Of a stretch of DNA of 64,000 nucleotides, positions 1 to 11,689 are shown piece after piece. Both the position numbers and the translations under genes were made by a program. This DNA comes from Latrodectus hesperus (Eukaryota > Arthropoda > Arachnida > Araneae > Theridiidae): NCBI GenBank assembly GCA_037975125.1, contig CM075860.1:24758774-24822773 (forward strand), read 5' to 3'. A model generated the notes under the pieces. The model had not been told where the DNA came from. It ran no database searches and worked only from the letters and a program-made list of their open reading frames with translations. The stretch's first letter is position 1. Every line of letters starts with the position of its first letter.

Positions 1-163
1 GTAGAATTACTCAACATATAATGTAAAACATGTTTTGAAACCTATATATTATTTCTTGTTTGAGAAATAAGTTGATATGATAGGTTTTTCCTTTTTTTTC
101 CATTCAACCTATTATTGTTTCCTATAAAACTTTGAATATTTATTTACGTTTATCTAGAGTTTC

Positions 164-478
164 CTACAGAATTTTAACAAGCCTTTCTCTGTATAGACAG
201 AGCATCCCATTGTACTTGTATAAATAACCAAATATCATAGGTGATATCTGAAAATGTTTTACAATTTTGACGCCATCTGGACTTTTGAAATCCATACAAG
301 AGATTTCTTGATACGCCGAGAGCTTCTTATAGATAACGGGACCTGCTTCCATATCACTAGAAAAGAAATCTGAAAACTCTTGAGCAACTAAACAATCAAG
401 TTGTTCACAAAGCCAACATACATTCCAGCCCAAAAAACAAAATTTGACCAAGGGGATTTGTCTCGTCAATGATTTCAA
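164..478 (-). other. Uncharacterised 104-codon open frame
   Basis: Open frame on the - strand with an ATG, 104 residues, stop TAG. Its composition is less AT-driven than neighbouring shadow frames and it contains tracts such as LSAYQEISCMDFKSPDGVKI and LYKYNGMLCLYRERL. I do not recognise a family. It could be an old transposon fragment, an exon of an unseen - strand gene, or chance. No splice sites were convincing. Confidence 0.2.
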
Positions 479-479
479 A

Positions 480-980
480 ATTAACTTTACTCATAACCTC
501 CAATAGCAGTAGTTTAAAATCTATTGCTTTTACAGGTTTTAAGCTACAGTTACTAAGATTAGGGTTTTTAAATTAGAGTTATTGACGAATTAAATCACTG
601 CGGACTAGAACAATGACTGACAAGCTACAGAGCAAGTGAAAATTTGTACAAAAATTTTCAATTGCTCTTCAACGTTGGTATGTTTATGTATCTTTCAGTT
701 GTCACTTTTAGCACACGAAGACTAAATCAACGCGGACTCTTAGGCTGAAAGGAGCACTAAATTCACAAACGAACATCTACGTCTGAAGTAGAAATCAAAT
801 CTATAAATTTTGAAGTCTATCAACAGCACAAATCCCTCAGTTGCCAACTCAGCCAAGCTCAGTGAAAATTTTCAGTGATTTCACATGATAGGTATTATTT
901 TCTTTTGAAGCTTTGCAAAACTTTTTTATTGTTCTCATGTCGTTATTTGGATTTTATTAAAATATTAATATTTATAATAT
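480..980. other. AT-rich non-coding stretch
   Basis: Nothing recognised on either strand apart from short A/T runs. Confidence 0.5.
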
Positions 981-984
981 GTAA

Positions 985-1140
985 ATTGTGTAAATGGATC
1001 CCTGCCATTGTGGTGTTCAGGGAAATGTGACCGCTGCCATTCCAGTCCAGAGAGGACCCTTGAAGCGTCACAGCCTTCCATAGAATGCAGGGGAGTCAAG
1101 GAAGCCTTCAGAGCCGATAGATTCCAGGATCTCATTTTTA
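985..1140. other. GC-richer block of unknown nature
   Basis: About 150 bases with clearly higher GC than the flanks, open in a + frame (from 1008) and in a - frame (down from about 1219) over most of its length. The - reading contains SLTPLHSMEGCDASRVLSG. It ends in an AT-rich tttttattaataaa stretch that would be a polyadenylation-like motif on the - strand. It may be the 3' end of a retroelement; unassigned. Confidence 0.3.
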
Positions 1141-1268
1141 TTAATAAAAATATAAACCACAGATTAATCAAATTCGTGCAGCACCCGAAAAAGAAATCTG
1201 TTGCAATGTTCCGTCTCATTTCTCGTCAGGACTATCTTCAAAAGCACCTGCATCTTATAAATGTTGCA

Positions 1269-1485
1269 CACTATCTGGCCAAAAGTATCCGGACACCCCT
1301 TAAAAAAGTGGTTCGGGCGAGTGACGCAATTTGATACGTAATTGAAAGCAATAAAAGTATTGGTAGTGGTTTGTTAGCTTGTATATATGCGTTTTTGTGT
1401 GAGGCAATGAGTAAATCAAAGGAGCTTAGTGAGTTTGATCGTGGGAGTATAGTTGGATGCCACCTTTGTGGGAAATAATTTTTCG
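1269..1485 (+). mobile_element. 5' end of a Tc1-like transposon
   Basis: Begins with CTATCTGGCCAAAAGTATCC followed by ggacacccc, the terminal repeat style of many Tc1-like elements. An ATG at 1407 then opens MSKSKELSEFDRGSIVG, the start of a Tc1-type transposase helix-turn-helix (normally L..F.RG.IVG), ending at TAA (1476-1478). The rest of the transposase and the second terminal repeat are absent, so this is a 5' remnant of about 215 bp. Confidence 0.6.
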
Positions 1486-3300
1486 ATCTAAAAGACAATT
1501 TTAATAGATAATTTTTTGACGTACTCGGAAGATGTGCTCCTATCTGTTTCTTCCCCCTTGGATTTGAAACAAAACTTACTTCACGGTAAACAGAAAATCA
1601 AAACCAATTATTCCATGCACGGCATATAGAAAAAATACCGTACTCATCATACTACTAATTTACAGATTGTTTTAAATTCCTTGATAAAGGAAATGGCGAC
1701 GTATTTTTCTTTAAAAATAGATCTGAAAACCAGGGTTTTACGCCGATTATAAGTCGATACTGTTTCTTCATGGGGACTCGGGACTGGGCATCATGATCTC
1801 TGCAAGACAGGAGAGCACTGGTGGGCGATTTGGTCTCCACTCACTTAGCTCTGGCGGTCCTCGAAGAAGTTTAAAAGGACTGAGTATTTGAAATAATACT
1901 TTTTATTTGTACTGCTTAAGATTTGAAACACTGCAAGTGTTCGAAACCGCTTGTGTTCGCAGTAAATATTATTTACCACTACACTTGTGATTTATCATGA
2001 TACGGAGACAATGAAAGTATGCAGAGAAGCTCAAAGATTCGTATAAGCACTGAAAAATCAAAACACTGAAAAAATGATGTCTCATGAATTGGGAATTTTT
2101 ATTACGAACAGATCTGGCGAAGTACTTAAAAGTAATTTTTCAGTCATTTTCTTTTGCTAATCAGAGTTTTGGCAACTTTATTGAAAATTATTTTTGACTC
2201 GGGGAAATGAGAATTCCTACTGAAAATATGTTTCTATTTCTACTGTAATTGGAAAAGTTAGTTGCACAAATCCTTTCACCTGGTTTCGTGGAATACCCAC
2301 AGCATCCTAATGAAGTTTTGATCAATCATACCAGAAAATATTCACTTAAACAATGTAAAAGAGACCATGGCTTGTGTGTGTGTGTGTTTATACACACGCA
2401 TATATACAGTTTCCCACTTGTATTGTACTATCTTAAATCATTTCGCACATACAATTACGTTTCAATCGTCATACGCATCTGATTTTTAGCATTTACATAG
2501 CAAGAATGTGCTATGTAAATTATTTTAAATCATTTATTAAGTTATAGGCGATGCACGGAATTAAGCATTTTATCTAGGTATTTTATAAAATGTCTAAAAT
2601 TTAGGCAAAGTATGAAATTTAAAAATTATTATATACATTCCCCTTAAATATTGTATCAATTCAATCCTCAAAAATATAAGTATTCTATTCAGAATGTCAA
2701 ATACTATTTAGACAAATTATTAAAAGAGCTTAGGATAGAGTATTTTTAATAAGGATTCATAATAAAAATTTTTATAAGTTATTCAATCCTCAAAAATAAG
2801 GATGTTATTCAGAAAAATAAACAGTGAGGTACAATTGAATAAATGATTGATTATCATGAGAATATGTACGTAGGATGCTTTTGCAAGTCATTGAACAACT
2901 TCTCAACGTTTTTCACGATGGTCTGCTGTCCACTATCTAAATCAGTTATTTGAAGCACGTAAAATATAGACGCGTGATGTAATAATAATGATACTCTTTA
3001 AACGAATAAATGAGTGCAAACTCATTTTCCACAAGCTTCACCTCATGCCTGTTAGGCAGGGAGCGGGCTCTTTCTTAGCAGTGACTTTGGCTTTTCTTAA
3101 ATCTTGTTTATTAATTTCTGATTATTTTGTAGTTTGAGTCAAAAACAAACTGTTTCTTCGGCCACAATATCTGAGCAGTTCATCTTTGAATCGCTGTTGT
3201 ACGTCGATTATTGCATTTGCGACAATTGCTTGTAACTTTAAAGCTATTTCGGAAAAGTATGTTTAATCCTTCATGGTGATCCAAAAATTGTAGTTCTCCT
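1486..3300. other. AT-rich non-coding stretch
   Basis: No gene or recognisable transposon seen. Contains a short (TG)n/(CA)n patch near 2374-2400 and nothing else of note. Confidence 0.5.
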
Positions 3301-3303
3301 TCA

Positions 3304-3452
3304 GACTGGCAGCTGATTGGTTAGCTCTATGATCTTCAGTTCCACAGTGTATGGGTTCAATCCTTAAAATAGCTTACTTCGGTATTCACTTTGACCTATT
3401 AGTGCCGTTGCATCAGGTCGAGTGATTGCAAACCAAATAAACAAATAAGTAT
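3304..3452 (+). mobile_element. tRNA-derived SINE, degenerate
   Basis: A-box-like TTGGTTAGCTCTATG and B-box-like GGGTTCAATCC are spaced as in a tRNA head. They are followed by a short body containing gtgccgttgcatcaggtcg and an A-rich caaataaacaaataa tail. Same general design as the SINE at 24066. Too diverged to be a working tRNA. Confidence 0.55.
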
Positions 3453-3904
3453 TAAATTTCATTCGCAAAACTCAAAACAGCGCTTAGATTTCGTTAATTC
3501 GATGCATGCAACATAAGAATAAGAAGAATTCTATTTTTCGGAAATGGGCATCTGAGAAGAAAGGCAAGCAAAAATTTAAATCCTCTTAAGCGATTTAAAC
3601 TAACTTTAAAGTGTTTTTTTTTTTCGCGTTTCTTCTGTTCGAGATTTCAACCTGGTCAATTTTGGAAGCAATATCGCTAACGATTCGAAAGCCAATTATT
3701 TAGAACAACAGGTGTAGGAGCCGTCCTACTAGCTACAGAATTTAAAGTGGGCTGTGATTTAATAAACATAATCAAACATGAAAGAGGAATAACGGAAGAC
3801 GGACGGCAGGCCCTTCCACTGTCACAGCTGCCCTCTCACACATCTGCGTAAGCAGCTCCCTCACTTGGGGGAGGAGCAGCGCTGTCTATATTATAACAGA
3901 GGTC

Positions 3905-4180
3905 TTAAAAACAGGTAATTGTCAGGATTTTGGAAATTTTTACAAACGGAAAAAATTACAGTTAAAATACATTTCACTTCATTGTTACTGATTAAAAAAA
4001 TCATGAATGTTTTCTTTTTCCTCATGAACGACGACACTCAGACATTCGATGGTGAACTTCGCCTTGTTTGCTGCTCTCAAAGAATGAGATGTGAAGGCAG
4101 GCAGCAAATTTGTTGATCAATCGGATTTATGACACCGTTTCAATACGATGTGACGTATATGAAACGTCATCTGATGTCGT
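3905..4180 (+). repeat. Dispersed repeat family R, copy 1
   Basis: Shares caggtaatt...ttacaaacgg, then a long core (cattcgatggtgaacttcgc, cttgtttgctg, gaaggcaggcagcaaattt) and gatgtgacgta with copies at 50600-50850 and 61615-61770. The reverse complement of the core occurs at 15120-15250 and 31000-31100. No protein is open across copies. The type of element is unknown. Confidence 0.65.
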
Positions 4181-5040
4181 AAGTTAGGAAGGAAGTAAAA
4201 AGGTGATTTCATTCATACTTTCAATCTTGTGAAGACCTCCCTCAATCCGTGCTTATAATATTTGAGCGCGCTCTGCTGGAAAAACTACAAGAGAAGAATT
4301 CATTTTCTTTTAAATGTTTGTTTATTATTGACAGTGAACACATGTTAAGAGTAGATGATTCATGAGTCAATAAAAAACGCGAAAAATTGTAACTTCTATC
4401 AGTCACAAAAAAGTGAAGTATAAGATTGTATTCAAAGAGTATAATTTAAAAAATTCCAGAAATTTGGCGTAAAAATGTAGCAATGAAAGTTACCACTCTT
4501 TTAAAATTTCCATAAAATTATTTAAGTAATTGGCATGTACTTTTTATTTTGACTTAAAGTAATTGACTGAAATATAATTTTATGAGTTCCTCGCGTAAAT
4601 TCCAAGGAGATTTTCAGTTCTTATCTGAAACTAAAAACACTTCGATTTAAACTTAAGAAAACACTCTTAGAACTGAAGCTCATCATCATTGTGCACTTAA
4701 ATAAATATTATTGTCCTTCTTAAGTGCATAGTAAAAATTACAAATATACATTTATTTCTCAATATTCTAACTGTCACCAAAGGCCATGAAATTAAGAGAA
4801 TGCACGCACATCATTGCAGCAGAGTCATCGCAACTGAAAATATCTATACCAATGCCATGAAACAAACTAACGGATTCCCAAATTTTGTAAAGAAATGCAC
4901 TTAATGAGCAAGGAAACAAAGTTACAAAAGGAGTCGCATCTCCCTCACGCCTGCACAGCTCTCGAAATCACAACTGTGAGACTCCAACAGCAAACTTTCC
5001 TTAGCTATCAATAACAAAAACCGCATATTATTATAATTTT
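4181..5040. other. AT-rich non-coding stretch
   Basis: Nothing recognised. Confidence 0.5.
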
Positions 5041-5047
5041 TATAATA

Positions 5048-5240
5048 ACGGCGGGCAAACCCTTCCCACAACAGGACTACTCATTTGTCGTTACCCAGCG
5101 GGTACCTGTGAACCCAGTCACGGAGGCCAGTAGCATGACTCACGCCATACCACCACAAACCCCTTTATAGGGTGTGTCACATTCATACATCATCTCAAAA
5201 GAAAGGACAGGTAAATACAGAGGGAAAGTAACACCCACAG
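5048..5240 (-). mobile_element. SINE, head lost
   Basis: Matches the body and 3' tail of the SINE at 9847-10145 (aacggcgggc, cccagcgggtacctgtgaac, ccctttatagggtgtg, cattcatacatc) but has no recognisable tRNA-like head. Orientation is inferred from the complete copy. Confidence 0.7.
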
Positions 5241-5542
5241 CTGAGGAAGCAGCAGGCCAAATCCTATAGTATAAAATTATGCAGTGGTTTAGCGATTATT
5301 ATTTTCTTTGTTTTAAATGAAACTTGCACGCCACCAAGTGAGAAAGCATGGAAACTGTCCTACCACTGAGAGATATGTGCAGCACTGGAGGCCCTTCTCT
5401 TTCTAGATTCGCACAAAATAATAAGTTTCTAAGCAATTATGATAATTATTTTTACTTAAATTTTGAAAGAGTATTGTTCTCATCCTCCGCATAAAATGTA
5501 ATTTTCAATACATCAACGCTTAGAAATGTAGTGGAACAAATA

Positions 5543-7056
5543 CACTGGTGACCAAAAATTAAGGACGAAATGGAAAAATTAGCATAACAGCGGAACAAAC
5601 AGGCAGATCGGAGCGAAAGACCAATCAGAAGATCGACTACGCTCAGGTACACAAGGGCATACTCAAATGACGCAATATGACGTAAAAGGGAAATGTCGGA
5701 GGGTTATAAAGCAGGCTGGCGGTGTACGCTCAGCGTTTCTGTGAAAGCTATTGCACGGCGTATATCAGTTTAAACGACGTAGAGCTGCTTAATCAGTGTG
5801 AAATAATGAATATCAACCTCGTAGACGACATCTAGATGACCTTACGCGAGGTCAAGTCATTGGGAAGATTGAGGAAGGTCAAAGTGAGACAAGTGTGGCT
5901 GCGTAGTTTGGAATCGCTCACAGCATCGTTTTACGAATCTGGAGAGCATTTCAAACTACAGGAACAGCTGTCCGAAGGTTCAGAAGTAGTCGTCCACGAG
6001 CAACCACGGCAGTCGACGACTGGTAAATGGTCCTACAGGCGGTAGATGACTGGAGAAATCACGAGACACCTCCAACAGACGACTCTACTACCAATATCAC
6101 GGTTTACAGTCGCCAGGAGGTTGCACAATGGTTGCCTATTCGCACGACGACCTATGCGTTGTGTACCATTAACGTCTGCCCACCGGAGAAGGTGCTTTGT
6201 GTGGTGCCGAGAACACCAGAACTGGACGGATCAGCAATGGGGTTGAGTACTCTTTACGGACGAGAGCAGATTTAGTCAGACTACCGATTCTGGACGCATA
6301 CACATCTGGAGAAAGCGGGAAACAAGCAATAACCCCTCCGACATCGTCGAAAGGGACCGGTTTCGAGGTCACGGTGATCTCGTTTGGGGAAGCATCATGC
6401 TTGGTACGCGTACTGACCTTCATGTCGTCCAAGGAGGTTTAGTCACCGGGTCTCGTTATTGTAAGGATATTCTCCTTCCTTATGTGCATTTTTAGAGGTG
6501 CTATGGGTCCCAAGTTCCTCTTCATGGACGATAATGCTCCTTCTCATCGTACAGAGGCTGTCGAAGAGCTGTTGGGAAGTGAGGATTTTGAACGCATGGA
6601 TTGGCCGACAAGGTCCCCGGGTCTAAATCCAATCGAACACGTATGGAACTTTCCAGGGAGACGCTTGGCGGCACGTCACCAACCGCCAGTAATGATTCCG
6701 GAGCTGCGATTGGCGTTACAAGAAGAATAGGCAGCAGTACTTCAACAACTTATTGACAACCTCACACTCAGTGTAGATAGACGATGTCAATCCTGCACAG
6801 CAGTCAGGGGAGATCATATCCCCTACTAAAAGCTGGATGTTTCTTGCTAGAGAGCTGTCACATGGATGTTTCGGCCGTCTCTGTTATTCTGCTCCATGCT
6901 TATTTTTCAATAAAGTTCCTTTTTAGTCATTTGGATTTTTTTTTCCATGTTCTTACATCTGGAGGATGTTCTGGTACAATTTTCATCGATTTGGAATACT
7001 GCTGAGCGACGCTGCACAAGAAAAACCGTTTCGTCCTTAATGTTTGCACACCAGTG
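5543..7056 (+). mobile_element. Tc1-like transposon, complete ends, dead
   Basis: A 1514-bp element bounded by TA dinucleotides (5541-5542 and 7057-7058) with inverted terminal repeats. The left end starts CACTGGTGACCAAAAATTAA and the right end, reversed, starts CACTGGTGTGCAAACATTAA; both continue with ggacgaaa. It contains one transposase gene broken by stops and frameshifts (see separate entry). Intact ends mean it could have been moved in trans before decay. Confidence 0.9.
5807..6829 (+). pseudogene. Tc1-like transposase pseudogene
   Basis: Reads across several frames as a Tc1/mariner-superfamily DDE transposase. The N-terminal helix-turn-helix is visible as DDLTRGQVIGKIEEG (about 5837), a TAG then interrupts it near 5917, and TAA occurs near 6024. 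The middle runs RFTVARRLHNG...RRPMRCVP...WCREHQNWTDQQWG, then a TGA. The first catalytic Asp is in LFTDESRFS in the following segment, which ends in a stop after LLPYVHF near 6493. After a frameshift come FLFMDDNAPSHRT (second Asp) and SPGLNPIEHVW (third acidic residue region, Glu), then a TAG at 6728-6730. The normal ending DHIPY-stop is at 6812-6829. All three catalytic regions survive, but at least four stops or shifts destroy the frame. Confidence 0.9.
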
Positions 7057-7058
7057 TA

Positions 7059-9845
7059 TATAAAAGAGTTGAAGCATTTACGTGAAAAGAAAACAATTTT
7101 ATTTGGATGTTCTGCCAACGTCAATCGTGTTTGTTTTTCGCTCTCTGGATTTAATTTTGCAGTAGTTTAATCAATTTTTCAAAATCCTCAATCCATCAAT
7201 TTTTGCTAGGTTTCAATTCAAAACTAAATCTTACTCAATGCGAGCTAAAACTCCAAGAGCATCAAAGCTCCGAAAACAGTTTTTTGTCGTTACTTAACCA
7301 AACCTCTTGCAATATTGAATGCATTTATTTCTACATATTCTTAGTTTAATAACCGTTATAAGCCACTTTCTGTATAACTCTAGATTTAATTAGTAAATTC
7401 AAGAGTTCCAATTTTAATATCTGTTTTGCAATGTGTGCACATTTTTTTGTTAAACGGTGGCACGTATTTTAAAGAGAAACCTCAGTCACAAGGGACTCCT
7501 TTTGAATTTCTGTCACATTTTGGGGCATGCAAAAAATATCCACACACACAATGTAAGTAATTTTTTTCAAAGAACTGAAGCACTCGCTAAAAAAGCGGAA
7601 TCTCGGTACGTGTTTTCCCAGGCAAAATCTGAACTAAATAGCATGTGACAAGTCACGTGTCAATTATAAATTCATTCAACTAAATATTACTTAATTCAAA
7701 CAAAATGCAGTTCCATTTAGCTAGTTAAATAGTAATCTTTTTTTCTTAAGATATAATTAAAAATACAGATTCAATTCAAAAGTACTACATGTAGCCACAA
7801 TTTTTATTTTCTACATTATATGTGTAAAAAAATCATTTATTTAAATAAATTTAGTTGCACAATAAAGAGGCAAGACTATTCCATTATTCGAATTATTTTA
7901 GTAACTGTTGTTATTTTATAGTTACTTTATTAATTGTTATTCAATTTCTGAAACTGTATTTTTCTAACAAAATCTTAATCCATCATCCAACAGCTTTATC
8001 AAAATTTTGTTTTTCTGCTTCGAATGAATTCCGAAGTTCTTTAAGACAGATGAGATGGTTTAGGCTAGAAGCCAAGTTGTGCCGCTTCTTCGTGCATTAC
8101 GTTAACACATTTCCAACTTTTGTGTTGAAATGTTACCTGCTATTTTACTTAATAATGAAGGGAAATGAATCATCTCATTTTTATTTTTAAATAAGTTTGT
8201 TCCGTGTCTTGATAGCATTCTTCCATTTTATGGACTCTACGATATTTTAAAAAGAGAATTAACTTCAGACGAGGAATGTGGAACAGCGGAATAAAAATAA
8301 GAAAATAGGATTTTCAGACGACATTTTTCTATTGTGAATAGCTTTTAATATTAAAATTGACTGTCGATCTTAACATTTTTGCGTTTTGTTTGTTTGCTTA
8401 AAGTAATAGAAGTTTTGTGAAAGATAATGTGTCCATAAAAGTAGACCATTGTTATTGTATGATTTTTAAAGATATTCTCAATCTAATAGAGTGTTGATGA
8501 TATATATTTACGAACTCGGTAGAAAAGGAAATAAAGAAATCCAATGTCAAGCTGAAAGGAGGCGAAGGAGTCCTCTTCCTGCGATCTTTGGCGTGGAATT
8601 TTACGAAGTATGAAAGAGAATTCAGACTAATGAGCATTCATTAAGTCCCACGGATTTATTTTTACATCGATTATTGTCTTAGAACAAGAATGCTAAATAG
8701 AGCGATTCTCCACCCCCGCACAAATAAGCACCACACATTAATTGCGGAGGTAATTACTTACTGGGGGTGCTGGAGCCACAAAACTGGCTGATTCGTGTTT
8801 ATCACAGAAGTAATTTAAATTTGTCCCCCTCCCCTGTCTGATGACCCCCTGTCTGGAATTTTATGCCTAGATCTTCAGTTAAGGGTGAATAAATTTATAA
8901 ATACAAATCCAGTCATAAATCACTAAACTGTCATAAAATTTTGATAAGCCAATGAGAAAATGTCATTCTTTTACTTGTGGAAACAGTCAAAGAATGCAGC
9001 AGTTTGTGTGCTTGGCGCCCATTTCTGGCTCACTCAATAATCCCAAATATTCATCCTATAAAGTTCATAGAAATGTAAATGTTTTCACTCCACTTCAGGG
9101 GAGGAATTAAGAGCTGAAAAGTATGGTAATATTTCATGAACAGGCTGCTTCCCGAGACAGGGGCATCTCCTGACCGATCACCTGACCTGCGAGCCCAGCT
9201 GACCGGCATCACGAGAAGAAGGGAGAGAGAACTGTTTTTTTCGAAGTTTTACTTTCGGTGCTCATTTACTGCGGATGTAGAAAAGTTTTCATGACTGTGT
9301 TAAATAGTTAAAATATTCTAAATCTCAAGTGCTTTGATCTTTTTCCTATTCCTTTAAATGAGCAAAGTTTAATTTTTTCCAAAGTTAAAATACTATAATG
9401 TTTAAAATGCAAAATTATTTCACTAATTTGAATTTAAGAAGTTTTATAATTTTTAACTGAGTATAAAAAATTTGAAGCATTGCATTATCTAAATATATGT
9501 AATTAAAAAAGGATAATATCAAATACTTTTAATATTGAAATCTTACTTCTTATAATATACAATACTATTTAAATACATAAATATTAACTATATTTTCCAA
9601 CACTTGATACAAAAAGTGTTCCCTTCATACACCTTTTTTTCTATTGTGAAAGAAACATTTTTTTCAATCTGAGACATTAAATTTATCATTTTCAAAGAAT
9701 AATTTAAAAGGAAAACGAAACAAATTTCTTATGTAATTTTTATCACAAAACAATTTTTTGTAAATAATTTTATATAAAATGAAAGAAAAAATTTCACAGA
9801 AATATTTTTATTTTGTTCATTCCAATTTATACATTTTTTTTTCCA
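7059..9845. other. Long AT-rich non-coding stretch
   Basis: No gene, transposon end or coding-like frame recognised. One less AT-rich island at 8700-8870 contains two C/G runs (ccacccccgc, gtccccctcccctgtc) and a nearly palindromic taattgcggaggtaatta. Confidence 0.5.
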
Positions 9846-9846
9846 A

Positions 9847-10145
9847 CGGCGGGCACTTGAGGGCTGAACCCTATGCCACATTAAGGCCAGAAACTGCTAC
9901 TCGTTTGTCGTTTCCCAGCGGGCACCTGTGAACCAAGTCACGGAGACAAGTAACGTTACCCGCGTCATACCACCACAAACCCGTTTATAGGGTGGGCCAC
10001 ATTCATACATCCTCACGGAATAAAGGACAGAGAAACCCAGAGAGAACAGAGAAAGAAAGTAACATCCATGCCCGAACCGGGATTCGAACCCAGGAGCCAT
10101 AGCTTAAGAGTCAGGAGCGCAACCATTCAGCCATCGGTCGGCACA
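9847..10145 (-). mobile_element. tRNA-derived SINE, full copy
   Basis: Read on the - strand it starts with a tRNA-like head: an A-box-like atggctgaatggttgcgctc and a perfect B box GGGTTCGAATCC (complement at 10079-10093). Next come gggcatggatgtt, a body with ccctataaacgggttt, and a tail module ending gcccgccgttg. Same family as 5048-5240; the head and body are shared with the copy at 19599-19905. Confidence 0.85.
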
Positions 10146-11039
10146 GTTTATACATAAAATGAAATAAACTTATCGTGCATAAAACATATCATACATCAAA
10201 TTTAATAAAGATTCATCATGCATTAAATTTCAATAAAACGATTGGTAAAAGGTACATGGAAAATATAACTTCATGAAATTACAGATAATTTTGAAAGGTA
10301 GTAAAAGAAAGCAATTATGATTATAAGGTACTAAGACAAGCAAAATTTATATATTTCGAAAACACATGTTTGCATGTGAATTTAAAAAAAAAGGTATATA
10401 AGCACTTTTTTATACCAAATCATTTTCTTCGATGATATTTAAATTGTTACAGCTATGTTTGCCTCCCAATAAATTGATCCAGTACAGTAATTATAATACA
10501 AAACAAGAAAGAGTTAAAAAAATAGTAAAAAAACACTTATGCATGTAGACTTTCTAAATTATTTCTACTGTTTGAATTTAAATATAACTTAAGTACACAA
10601 AAAGTAAAAGTGGTTATGCACAGATAAAATAAAAATAGTATTGTTATCTACCATGTATTACAGTAATTTGTGAAAGCTTTATTTTAATTAAATTTTTTTG
10701 ATGAGTTGGAACCTAAGTTGTTAGTAGTTAGTGTTTTAACTTCATTTTATTCTCAGACTTCTGTTTATTTTTTTATTTTCCTTGATATATATCATTTTTA
10801 AGTTTACAATAATTATTAAGAAAAGTATCAGTAGATGACTTCATTATTTTAATGATTATTCTCTCAAACGGATAACCACAGTTGCAAAATGAGAAATCTC
10901 ACATTTTTTTAGAAATTAAATGTTTTTTACTACATTAATTATTAAATTACGTTGATTTAAAACTTTTAAAAAAATCCATGCTCATACTCTTCAGAAATTA
11001 ATTTTGATGTTACACTATAAATATGAAGTACAATATTGA
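10146..11039. other. AT-rich stretch, possible transposase decay at its right end
   Basis: Mostly A/T-rich with no gene. The right part (about 10800-11039) may be the decayed 3' continuation of the P-like transposase fragment that follows, but only scattered residues are readable. Confidence 0.35.
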
Positions 11040-11365
11040 TTACAAATTCTGATAAAGTAAACCACCTCTATCACATCTATTTATAAAATTACAATCTAAA
11101 TCTACATCAACATTCATTGTTTTTTCAGTTATTATCTTTCCACGACACTGTACACTTTCAATGCTTTTATGTGAACAATGTCCTGCTAAATACGTTATGA
11201 GAGGTATAAAGAGTTTGTTATTTCATCTATATCAGAATCTCTGAGTTCTATATTCTGAAATATTTCATTAAAATTCTGCTGCAATATTTCCCTTTCATCA
11301 GAAACAGGATTCTCAAGCACATTCATATCAGTATTCCCTACACTAAAAGACACCAGTTTTAATAG
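11040..11365 (-). pseudogene. P-element/THAP-type transposase fragment
   Basis: On the - strand one frame reads NPVSDEREILQQNFNEIFQN, then a frame change leads into YLAGHCSHKSIES and CNFINRCDRGGLLYQ. The order Y-x-A-G-x-x followed by two Cys and then (N/D)RGGLxY is the C-terminal landmark of P-element and THAP9-like transposases. These catalyse cut-and-paste transposition with GTP as cofactor. Neither the THAP zinc finger nor terminal repeats were found, so only a C-terminal relic remains. A few stops and at least one frameshift are present. Confidence 0.55.
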
Positions 11366-11689
11366 TTTGCTTAAGCGAAGTTTTTATTTTTAGTTCCCTA
11401 TGTCATATGGGCAGGCCTCTCTGTTGACCGAAACGAGATTCAATATTTTTCAGTTTGAGTCTTGTCTAGCAATAAATAATTCCTATTGAAATTAATTGAA
11501 CAATATTCAATTATCTTTAATAAAAGCTTCAGAAGTGTGTTAAAGCAAAATGCGTTCTTCCAGTTCATTTACCATTATTTGCGTTCATCTTTTTCCCAAC
11601 TATCTAACCAATTTATTAATTAAAAAAAATTCTTTTTTAATATTAGATTTATTTGTAATTGGTTCACACATGGGACTTAGCTTCGCTAA

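Noticed and set aside
7855..8190. 111-codon + frame rich in Phe/Tyr/Leu
   Set aside because: Composition is what AT-rich DNA gives by chance; no motif, no homology recognised, no splice context.
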